Notes under the pieces: model-generated
The model's database searches: none
Told to the model about the DNA's origin: nothing
What the model saw: the letters and a program-made list of their open reading frames with translations, nothing else
Position numbers and translations under genes: made by a program
Source of the DNA: Natronomonas moolapensis 8.8.11
GTDB taxonomy: Archaea > Halobacteriota > Halobacteria > Halobacteriales > Haloarculaceae
Length of the DNA: 64,000 nucleotides
Direction: 5' to 3'
Assembly (NCBI RefSeq): GCF_000591055.1
Contig: NC_020388.1
Location: 2,848,574 to 2,912,573 of the forward strand
In this document: positions 54,801 through 60,736 of the stretch, one piece after another
How the letters are laid out: the number at the start of each line of letters is the position of its first letter
Numbering within the stretch: position 1 is the first letter of the stretch

Positions 54801-56299
54801 AACTCCGGTACGAGGACGACGACGGGTGGCACTACGAAAAGATCGAGACACTCGTCGAATCGCGGCTCGAAGATCCCGAATCAGATGATTTCGGGGCGCT
54901 GGTACAGCAGTTGGACGGCGATGTGTACGTGCCGTCAGTGACGGAGGGGGGACGAGAAATAATTCGTCCCGTCGCGGCCGTCTCGAAGCATGTCGCGCCG
55001 GAGCACCTGATCAAAATTGAGACCGAGGGCGGGCGAACGCTTCGGGTGACACCCGACCACACGATGTTACGGCTCGGTAACCGTAGTGAGACGGAATCGG
55101 CGGTCGGTATCGAGCGGGTACCGGCGAGCGGCGTCGAAGTAGGGGATTTGCTTCCGAGAGACACACGCAAACAGAGCATGGCGGCATCGGCAGAACAGAG
55201 CATGGCGGCATCGGCAGAACAGAGCATGGCGGCATCGGCAGAACAGAGCATGGCGGCATCGGCAGAACAGAGCATGGCGGCATCGGCAGAACAGAGCATG
55301 GCGGCATCGGCAGAACAGAGCATAGCGGCATCGGCAGAACAGAGCATAGCGGCATCGGCAGAACAGAGCATGGCGGCATCGGCAGAGTCGACAGAGTGGG
55401 CGCCGAAACCACATCGCGCGGATGGTGGGAACGGGATTGATACCGTTACTTCCGTCGAATATAAAAAATACGATATAGAAAATACCTATTGTCTTACAGT
55501 TGAGCGCACGAACACAGTATCGGCAGATGGGGTATATACCGGCCAATGTGACGGTGACGAGGACTGTGTTATGCTTCTTATGGACGGCATTATAAATTTC
55601 TCTAAGTCTTTCTTACCAAATCAGAGGGGCGGTCGGATGGACGCACCCTTGGTCATGTCCTCCCGCATCGACCCGACGGAGATCGACGACGAGGCCCACA
55701 ACATGGACATCGTCTCGGAGTACCCCCGCGAGTTCTACGAGGCGACGCGGGAGATGGCCGACCCCGACGAGGTCGGGGAGTTGATCCGGATCGGCGAGAA
55801 CACGCTGGGGACGGACGACCAGTACCGCGGATTCCAGCACACCCACGACACCGTCGACATCGCGGCGGGGCCGGACCTGTCGGCGTACAAGACGCTGGGC
55901 GACATGATGGAAAAAATGAACGCCCAGCTGGAGCTCTCGAGGAAGCTGCGATCGGTCGACGAGACCGACGTGGCCGAACGGGTCATCGAGTACCACTTCC
56001 TGCCCGACATCATCGGCAACCTCCGGGCGTTCTCGAGACAGGAGACGCGGTGTCTCGACTGCGGCGAGAAGTTCCGCCGAGTGCCCCTGACAGGTGATTG
56101 TCGGGAGTGCGGCGGTCGGGTGAACCTCACGGTCCACGAGGGCTCGGTGAAAAAGTACATCGACACCGCGATCCAAGTCGCCAAGGAGTACGGCTGCCGG
56201 GAGTACACCAAACAGCGGCTCCAAATCCTGGACCGCGCCGTCGAGTCGGTGTTCGAGGACGACACGAACAGACCCACGACCCTTGGGGATTATATGTGA
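51839..56299 (+). CDS. polC: DNA polymerase D large catalytic subunit DP2 with intein
   Basis: Precursor 1486 residues; 1231 after removal of a 255-residue intein (982-1236). DP2 is the two-barrel catalytic subunit of the archaeal replicase. Seen: N-terminal PolC/DP2 region (NIYYAGPIRSAGGTAQALSV), a disordered insert with ENATADG repeats (~residue 295 on), Cys4 zinc modules near 732-785 (CPDC...CPECSG...CYNC...CPNCES), the catalytic segment CDGDED at 1237-1242 with MDGIINFSKSFLP, and a last zinc knuckle (CLDCGEKFRR...CRECGG). The intein interrupts exactly before the catalytic Asp motif. The end PTTLGDYM resembles a weak PCNA box. AT-rich DNA begins at the stop. Confidence 0.96.
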   Translation: MRPDDERYFERLEEDLDEALSVAREARRRGGDPTEDVEIPIAKDMADRVENILGIDGVAHRVREMEDDPDLSREEAALELAADFAEGTVGDYDTRAGKIEGAVRTAVALLTEGVVAAPIEGIDRVELLENDDGTEFVNIYYAGPIRSAGGTAQALSVLVADYTRTLLGIEEYDTRSDEVERYAEELSLYDNETGLQYAPKDKEAKFIAEHMPVMLDGEATGDEEVSGFRDLERVDTNNARGGMCLVLGEGIAQKAPKIQRYTSQLAEVEWPWLQDLIDGNYGGDAAEGEGDGDRENATADGENATADGENATANNGGAESNESGGVEETSGANGGAETDETGEAGGAEAHDGPPRPDPADKFLRDLIAGRPVFGHPSEVGGFRLRYGRARNHGFATAGVHPATMHLVDDFLATGTQIKTERPGKAAGVVPVDTIEGPTVRLANGDVRRIDDPEEALEIRNGVEAILDLGEYLVNYGEFVENNHPLSPAGYAPEWWRRDLEAAGADVQALSDSPRVDLEHPETEQALEWIERYDAPLHPEYTYLWHDLDVERFEALVEAVSAGHWAEADGATVGETTAEHRPTDSGRTLVVGHTDPVREALEVLLVEHEQGEETLTISDAVPLVRSLGLSDDLERTWEALSPEARRWDGGGNAMKAVNEVAPFEIRERAPTRIGCRMGRPEKSEKRDLSPAVHTLFPINEAGGPQRNVADAAKHADSMRDTPGELEVQVGRRRCPDCSVSTFRARCPECSGVTEPHYVCYNCDIDVEPDESGRAICPNCESEADAVQRTTIDVDEEYRSALENVGERENAFGVLKGVQGLSSEHKVPEPIEKGILRAKNDVSAFKDGTVRYDMTDLPVTSVRPAELDVSVGQLKSLGYEEDIHGQPLTHEEQLIELRVQDVVLSEGAAEHMLRTADFVDDLLEQYYGMERYYELDDREDLIGELVFGMAPHTSAAVVGRVIGFTSAAVGYAHPYFHAAKRRNCFHPETKLRYEDDDGWHYEKIETLVESRLEDPESDDFGALVQQLDGDVYVPSVTEGGREIIRPVAAVSKHVAPEHLIKIETEGGRTLRVTPDHTMLRLGNRSETESAVGIERVPASGVEVGDLLPRDTRKQSMAASAEQSMAASAEQSMAASAEQSMAASAEQSMAASAEQSMAASAEQSIAASAEQSIAASAEQSMAASAESTEWAPKPHRADGGNGIDTVTSVEYKKYDIENTYCLTVERTNTVSADGVYTGQCDGDEDCVMLLMDGIINFSKSFLPNQRGGRMDAPLVMSSRIDPTEIDDEAHNMDIVSEYPREFYEATREMADPDEVGELIRIGENTLGTDDQYRGFQHTHDTVDIAAGPDLSAYKTLGDMMEKMNAQLELSRKLRSVDETDVAERVIEYHFLPDIIGNLRAFSRQETRCLDCGEKFRRVPLTGDCRECGGRVNLTVHEGSVKKYIDTAIQVAKEYGCREYTKQRLQILDRAVESVFEDDTNRPTTLGDYM
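52721..52783 (+). repeat. 21-bp tandem repeat, three copies, in polC
   Basis: GAGAACGCGACRGCCGACGG-type units at 52721, 52742 and 52763 encode ENATADG (third ENATANN). In a disordered insert of DP2. Confidence 0.92.
54782..55546 (+). mobile_element. Pol-II intein of DP2 (no homing endonuclease; repeat-filled)
   Basis: 255 residues, C982 to Q1236, between KRRN and the extein Cys of CDGDED. Block A CFHPETKL provides Cys1, block B GGRTLRVTPDHTML has the TxxH motif, blocks F/G read TYCLTVERTNTVSADGVYTGQ. The last residue is Gln and the penultimate Gly, in place of the common His-Asn; Gln termini are known for Pol-II inteins (Pyrococcus abyssi). No dodecapeptide endonuclease is present; nine 24-bp repeats fill that place. 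The 3' half has AT-rich codons unlike the host gene, a sign of transfer. Confidence 0.93.
55172..55387 (+). repeat. 24-bp tandem repeat, nine copies, inside the intein
   Basis: CAGAGCATGGCGGCATCGGC plus AGAA, starting at 55172 and every 24 bp to 55364; copies 7 and 8 carry ATA for ATG. Encodes QSMAASAE (residues 1112-1183) at the usual endonuclease insertion place. Confidence 0.97.
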
Positions 56300-56386
56300 T
56301 ACCGGCAAAAATAGTGGGTGAATATGCAAGAAGCTACTCAGCCGCTTCTCGCATAGCGATGGCTACCATCACTGAGACACACTCTA

Positions 56387-56551
56387 CTAACTTTTTTTCC
56401 TCCATAACCAGATATCTGTTTTTTTATACGCTTCGATAGAGTCATTAGCAACCCAGTCGTCTACGGCTTCCTCAACGGCCTCCACCAGTTCGTCCCCCTG
56501 GGTATTTGCATCCGATACATGGCTCTCTCCGTTCTCTTTGTAGTCTGTCAT
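56387..56551 (-). CDS. Small island protein (54 aa)
   Basis: ATG 56551 to the first stop at 56387: MTDYKENGESHVSDANTQGD, then a helical ELVEAVEEAVDDWVANDSI and the basic end WRKKS. It follows the 97-residue gene by 24 bp on the same strand. AT-rich codons. Unrecognised. Confidence 0.55.
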   Translation of the reverse strand: MTDYKENGESHVSDANTQGDELVEAVEEAVDDWVANDSIEAYKKTDIWLWRKKS

Positions 56552-56575
56552 AAAAAGAGAAAGTGGCTGTGTGGT

Positions 56576-56869
56576 TTATTCGTCGTCCTCTGCGTCTATG
56601 ACTTCTTCTCTGTACTCATCTAGATCATCTTCGTCCAACTCCATCCAGTCCATCAGGTCGATACTATCACCCTCAAACAGGTGTTTTGCGACGTGAGGGA
56701 CCATCTCTGCGAAGAATTCATCGATGTCATCTATCCCCTCGCGCAGTTGTCCGCTCCGTGAGGCGAGCCGGTATGCGGCCCGCTGACTCTCTTTTGAAGA
56801 GTCGAATTCAATGTACGTTTTCGAGCCGTCACCACTGTCCTCGTTGCTTAGGTGTTTGCTAGCTCGCAT
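56576..56869 (-). CDS. Small acidic island protein (97 aa)
   Basis: 97 residues, MRASKHLSNEDSGDGSKTYI onward, mostly helical and acidic in the C-terminal half (DLMDWMELDEDDLDEYREEV). No cysteines, no membrane segment. It resembles small plasmid or virus proteins of haloarchaea in composition only. First gene of a two-gene unit with the 54-residue protein. Unrecognised. Confidence 0.6.
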   Translation of the reverse strand: MRASKHLSNEDSGDGSKTYIEFDSSKESQRAAYRLASRSGQLREGIDDIDEFFAEMVPHVAKHLFEGDSIDLMDWMELDEDDLDEYREEVIDAEDDE

Positions 56870-56871
56870 AA

Positions 56872-57105
56872 TTTGATAATGAATGGGTAATCTTGGTCGA
56901 AGCTAAAACGAGCGTAGATCAGGTCTTCAAGCGAATCGGTCAGCTGAAAGCATATTCTACTCACTTCCGCAGCTACTGGGACGCTGAGAATGTTGAAGAA
57001 CTCCTTGTTCTACTCGATGACGAACCAGACGATTATATCAAAATAGTGCGTGAGGAACTTCCTGTCCGATTCGTCGATATCCCAGGTGTTAATTCACCCA
57101 ACTGA
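56872..57105 (+). pseudogene. C-terminal fragment of a PD-(D/E)xK-like nuclease
   Basis: The open frame begins after a TAA at 56869 with FDNEWVILVEAKTSVDQVFK, then RIGQLKAYSTHFRSYW. WVILVEAK followed by a Gln-containing helix is the core strand and ExK motif of restriction-endonuclease-like folds. Only a TTG (56893) in the middle of that strand could start it, so the N-terminal part of the domain is missing. Most likely a truncated gene, cut where the oppositely oriented 97-residue gene begins. Confidence 0.5.
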
Positions 57106-57248
57106 CTGGATAGAGTCTCATATCTCCATAGGTCTTTGAGGAGTCGGAACCTTGCGTTTCAGAAGCTTTGATGAGCAAATCTCAGGGTAACCTGCACAAT
57201 TTCCAGTTTAATCTATATTCTCACTATTGAAGTAACATAATTCAAAGA

Positions 57249-57803
57249 CTATGTTGCTCTTTCAATCTGCCTCTGGATTATTCGGTACGCCTCATCACCG
57301 CTTGGGATGCTTGTGAGTTCTAAGCCTCCCAGTCCTTTATTAATTGAGATTGTCCCGATCTTCAAGATATTCTCAATACGCCCCTGCGAGTACCCAACGC
57401 TCCGGATCCGATTATACGGAACCTCTCTTGATTTATTCCGTCCAAGCAAATCGTATTCACTACGAACTTGCCGGTCCGTGATAGTGTACACTGTACTCCG
57501 TATTATGAGTATCTGTATAATTATCCGTATAAGAACTATAGCAATCACTATTTGCACGAATACGAGTGCTATGTTAGTAGCTTCAACCGTCCCTAATAAT
57601 TGCGGATTATCGTATAGTATGGCAATTAAGCCGAATCCGATAATTAAAACTAGTCCAAACTGGATAAGCTCCGGCTTGATTGTTGGTTTGATTTTCATCA
57701 ACTTGTTCGTATCGGATGGATTTCCATCCTGTGATGATCTAGAATGCGCAGCTGATTCATTTTCATCATTTAAAAAATCTCGATCATCCGTATTTTGACT
57801 CAT
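57249..57803 (-). CDS. Bacterial PH-domain membrane protein
   Basis: 184 residues. A polar N-terminus (1-40) precedes two helices (ELIQFGLVLIIGFGLIAILY; IALVFVQIVIAIVLIRIIIQ), then a bPH_2/YdbS-type PH domain: STVYTITDRQVRSEYDLLGR, EVPYNRIRSVGYSQGRIENI, GTISINKGLG, IIQRQIE. Such proteins sit in the membrane with the PH domain in the cytosol. Its ATG lies one base after the stop of the 276-residue membrane gene, so the two are coupled. Confidence 0.8.
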   Translation of the reverse strand: MSQNTDDRDFLNDENESAAHSRSSQDGNPSDTNKLMKIKPTIKPELIQFGLVLIIGFGLIAILYDNPQLLGTVEATNIALVFVQIVIAIVLIRIIIQILIIRSTVYTITDRQVRSEYDLLGRNKSREVPYNRIRSVGYSQGRIENILKIGTISINKGLGGLELTSIPSGDEAYRIIQRQIERAT

Positions 57804-57804
57804 T

Positions 57805-58635
57805 TTATATCACCTGTCCGGCGTAGGTATTAATAAAAATGGTCACCGCGGCTGAACCAGCAATATATATAATCGGAGAAACTAGTATACCTGCAACTAC
57901 AATCACAGATGACACCCGGTCCATCCGATGATTCAGCCGCGCACCAAGATAGACTGAGTAGAGGAAGTATATCATGAGTAAACATAGCATTGCAAACAGT
58001 ACTGTTCCCATTGCTGAAAGATCTTGGAATACGATTGGACCGGGACCTGCGGAGGCAGGTAAGCTGAATTCGATACCTATTATTCCCAAGCCGATTATAT
58101 CCAGAACTGCTTGAAACGCATTCGCCTGTAGTCTGAGTACAATCTCTCTTGTTTGGACTAATCCATCCGTAGTACTAAGATACATTAGAAGGCCAAATAT
58201 CCCTGCCAAGTATGCACTCGTCGTATAAACGACTGTATGAAAACTTTGCATCAAACCTCTTGATTCTTTTGTGATTAGAACAGCCATATGGAACGAGGTT
58301 AATATAATAACGCTGGCTACTGTAAAGAAGACTGAGTTCCGTCCAAATGCAAATATAAATTGCCATATTGAATCTGGTGATTGAAAAAGCGGTGTTGTAT
58401 ACTCAACAAAAACCGCTGGAGCACTCCTCTGAGAAGTGAATCCAACTCCAGTAACGGTCAATGGCAGCGCATACAGTACCACATTTAAAACCCATACTAC
58501 AGATAGTTGCGTAGTATACTGTGCAGTTGACCACCGAGAGGTTGAGTAGATGGCTGCTTTTGCTCGAACAAACTCAGATGGGCGAAAGACGGCATCAGCC
58601 ACCCTGTACAGAATTGTTTCTGCACCCCAGAGCAT
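57805..58635 (-). CDS. Polytopic membrane protein, possibly YIP1-like
   Basis: 276 residues with about five or six helices (QLSVVWVLNVVLYALPLTVTG; SVFFTVASVIILTSFHMAVLI; SSVIVVAGILVSPIIYIAGSA). The N-terminal LYRVADAVFRPSEFVRAKAA and helix arrangement recall the YIP1 family. It is first in a two-gene unit with the PH-domain protein and may form a complex with it. AT-rich codons. Confidence 0.6.
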   Translation of the reverse strand: MLWGAETILYRVADAVFRPSEFVRAKAAIYSTSRWSTAQYTTQLSVVWVLNVVLYALPLTVTGVGFTSQRSAPAVFVEYTTPLFQSPDSIWQFIFAFGRNSVFFTVASVIILTSFHMAVLITKESRGLMQSFHTVVYTTSAYLAGIFGLLMYLSTTDGLVQTREIVLRLQANAFQAVLDIIGLGIIGIEFSLPASAGPGPIVFQDLSAMGTVLFAMLCLLMIYFLYSVYLGARLNHRMDRVSSVIVVAGILVSPIIYIAGSAAVTIFINTYAGQVI

Positions 58636-58659
58636 CCATATGGTGGATAGACACTACAA

Positions 58660-58668
58660 TATTTATAT
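58660..58668 (+). promoter_or_regulatory. TATA box of the halocyanin gene
   Basis: TATTTATAT centred about 28 nt before the ATG at 58692; leaderless. Confidence 0.55.
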
Positions 58669-58691
58669 CCTCCGGCATACGTAGCGGCTAT

Positions 58692-59339
58692 ATGGATAAC
58701 GACAAACGGCAGACAAGAAGGCATCTGCTTCGGATAACTCCAGCGCTTACCGGGATGAGTATAGTTGCTGGGTGTCTACGCTTGGACACTAGCGATGAAT
58801 CATCGAGTGGGGACGGTGAAGAATCATCAGATACTGGTTCTGATAGTAGTCAAGATCAGTCATCGAATGACGATACACAAGATGACACAAGATCTGAGCC
58901 TGATGATAGTAGCAGTTCCTCTGATGATGGCCAGGATGATGGACAAGGTGAGACAAGAGAAATGAACGAACGAATTCTTTCCCAAGCAGAGTCATTTGTG
59001 TCTAGTAATGAGGCAAATCTCTATAAAGGTCAAATTCAAGACCGTACCGGTGAGAGTAAAGTAACTATTGAAACAGGAGCTGGAGGCAACGGTTTTTCAT
59101 TTAATCCATCAGGTGTCGCAGTTAGCACCGGGACAACAGTCACATTTGAGTGGACTGGTAATGGAGGTGCTCATAATGTTGTTTCTGAAGACAGCAGTGA
59201 TTATAAATTTGAAAGTGAATTAACAGATGAACAAGGGTATACTCTTGACATAATTGCTAATGACCCAGGCACGATACTATACGTTTGTATTCCACATCGT
59301 GCTCAGGGTATGTATGGAGCTGTCGCCGTCATAGAATAG
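58692..59339 (+). CDS. Halocyanin-like blue copper lipoprotein (Tat exported)
   Basis: 215 residues from ATG 58692. The N-terminus RRHLLRITPALTGMSIVAGC is a twin-arginine signal with a lipobox Cys, so it is exported folded and anchored outside. A Ser/Asp linker (35-90) precedes a plastocyanin-like domain: FNPSGVAVSTGTTVTFEWTG, His in GGAHNVVSE, and the Cys-His-Met ligands in YVCIPHRAQGMYGAV. Electron carrier of the membrane surface. AT-rich codons and its place in the island suggest transfer between haloarchaea. Confidence 0.88.
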   Translation: MDNDKRQTRRHLLRITPALTGMSIVAGCLRLDTSDESSSGDGEESSDTGSDSSQDQSSNDDTQDDTRSEPDDSSSSSDDGQDDGQGETREMNERILSQAESFVSSNEANLYKGQIQDRTGESKVTIETGAGGNGFSFNPSGVAVSTGTTVTFEWTGNGGAHNVVSEDSSDYKFESELTDEQGYTLDIIANDPGTILYVCIPHRAQGMYGAVAVIE

Positions 59340-59512
59340 CCTATAACCTCAACAAGGGTCCGGGAGATAGCAATCATAACTATACCCAATATCGGTGCTA
59401 CCAAAGTACCTTACGCGAATAATTATTGCCCAGTTCTGGCTAGCTCCATTGAGGCACTATTTCATAGCTATACACGCCAAGATCAGTTCAAAATCATCTA
59501 AGACGTAGCGTA

Positions 59513-60376
59513 TTACATATATACACACGTTTCACATGAGTGTGAATTGTATATATTCTCTTTTATATTCTCCATAGCACGACGAATGGTTTCTCCCGAT
59601 ACTGGAGAAGCTGGATCAACAACGGAGTAGCTTGGCCGCGTTGTGATGAGGTAGTGATCAGGGTTACTCGTATCTGGATGGTACTCTAGCCAGTTCTGGA
59701 GGGGACCTTTAGCACCTAGAAGAGGACGGTTTCCGTTTCTGTCAGTAGCTCCCTTCAGTCCATCAGCAGTAGAGTTCAGCCGATACGTCCCAGTCTCAAG
59801 ATTGACATCTTTCAGCCGGAGTGTTCTGATTGCCTCCCGTCTTTGACCTGTGTAAAGTAGCAGTTCAAAGATCGCTCGGTCACGAGGATTACCCACAGCC
59901 TCCCTAGCCTCCTGTATCTCCTCTTTTGTGAGCATATCATTCGGATCAATCGGAGATGAGGTTTTATCGAAGATTGGTATCTCGGATGACTCTACCTCTA
60001 AAGTATCATGGTATCGATAGAAGTTTCGGAGAGCCACCTGATAGTTCCGGATGGTGGATTTCTGAATCCCCTCGTCATTAACCAGTGGATGAGTACCATC
60101 GTGCAGCTGTTGGAGGTCGTGTTTCAGCTCGTCTATTGTAGCTTCAGTGAGGTCACGCTCTCTGGCGATTATCATGAGGGGATAGAGCCATGAGATGAGC
60201 GTACTGGGTTTACGAGTACCCTCACCTTGTGGAGTTGATACTAGTATGTTGTCATTATCGTAGGCATTAAGAAGCTCCGTAACTCTATCATAGGTATCTT
60301 GACCGATCTCACCATCTTCAACGTATCCGTTAACTGTTTCTATCCGGCGTTCATACTTATCGCGTGGGGTGGTCAT
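59513..60376 (-). CDS. Tyrosine recombinase, C-terminally truncated
   Basis: 287 residues. A SAM-like core-binding domain (IDELKHDLQQLHDGTHPLVN; KSTIRNYQVALRNFYRYHDT) precedes the catalytic domain start with the first Arg in LYTGQRREAIRTLRLKDV. The protein stops at CETCVYM before the HxxR box and the nucleophilic Tyr, and none of the three minus-strand frames to 59340 supplies them. It is therefore probably inactive. It marks the right side of the AT-rich island. Confidence 0.85.
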   Translation of the reverse strand: MTTPRDKYERRIETVNGYVEDGEIGQDTYDRVTELLNAYDNDNILVSTPQGEGTRKPSTLISWLYPLMIIARERDLTEATIDELKHDLQQLHDGTHPLVNDEGIQKSTIRNYQVALRNFYRYHDTLEVESSEIPIFDKTSSPIDPNDMLTKEEIQEAREAVGNPRDRAIFELLLYTGQRREAIRTLRLKDVNLETGTYRLNSTADGLKGATDRNGNRPLLGAKGPLQNWLEYHPDTSNPDHYLITTRPSYSVVDPASPVSGETIRRAMENIKENIYNSHSCETCVYM

Positions 60377-60445
60377 ATTGGTCTTGACCCACCCCGCTCT
60401 CTGGATGGGAAGTATATAAAGGCAGGGTCGTAATTGACAACGGTC

Positions 60446-60496
60446 ATGAATGTATTCGACACGAACAAGCAGAGCGGGATCGCGGATTTCATGTAG
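60446..60496 (+). CDS. Possible leaderless mini-ORF (16 aa)
   Basis: MNVFDTNKQSGIADFM with TATATAAA 26-33 bases upstream, a good archaeal promoter at leaderless spacing and divergent from the recombinase. Could be a real micropeptide, an attenuator, or the head of a gene broken by TAG 60494. Confidence 0.35.
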   Translation: MNVFDTNKQSGIADFM

Positions 60497-60612
60497 GCAT
60501 CGGGCCGGGAAGCGCTAGTCGCAGTAGTGTCCGGCATCATACGCCAGGTGGGTTTGGGGCGGAGCGGAGTCCGAGAGACGGTGGGGCATACCGCGCAAGA
60601 AACGGAACGTAT

Positions 60613-60700
60613 GGGGGCGAGCGAATCAAAAAGGCTACCGAGCGTATGGGGGCGAGCGAATCGGTTGGGGGGCGAGCGAATCGGTTGAGAGGCGAGCGAT
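60613..60700. repeat. GGGGGCGAGCGAATC repeats before the MutS5 gene
   Basis: Exact copies at 60613-60627, 60648-60662 and 60668-60682, and a shorter diverged one at 60686-60700. The last three are spaced about 20 bp. They end 36 bp before the MutS5 start. Confidence 0.8.
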
Positions 60701-60736
60701 GGGGTTTTTGTCGGCGGGAGACACAGAGAGCGGTAG

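Larger units (their letters stand above)
56300..60376. mobile_element. AT-rich genomic island with a truncated tyrosine recombinase
   Basis: Base composition shifts sharply from the polC stop to just beyond the recombinase gene: A/T-rich codons, poly-T runs and lower acidity. Contents: two small unknown genes, a nuclease fragment, a PH-domain and a membrane protein pair, a halocyanin and a C-terminally truncated integrase. No tRNA and no clear direct repeat marks the ends; the left edge coincides with the polC 3' end. Probably a decaying integrated element. Confidence 0.7.
60377..60736. other. Intergenic region with leaderless mini-ORF and a repeat
   Basis: 360 bases. TATATAAA (60413-60420) lies about 30 nt before ATG 60446, which opens the 16-codon frame MNVFDTNKQSGIADFM. 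After the stop that frame stays open to about 60690 (ASGREALVAVVSGIIRQVG...), so an in-frame stop may have broken a longer gene. The right part holds GGGGGCGAGCGAATC repeats. GC-rich composition resumes here. Confidence 0.5.

Noticed and set aside
55172..55387. Possible CRISPR array in the intein
   Set aside because: Direct head-to-tail 24-bp repeats without spacers.
56280..60450. Direct repeats (att sites) bounding the AT-rich island
   Set aside because: Only a 7-bp match (GACCCAC) was seen between the polC end and the recombinase side, too short to claim.
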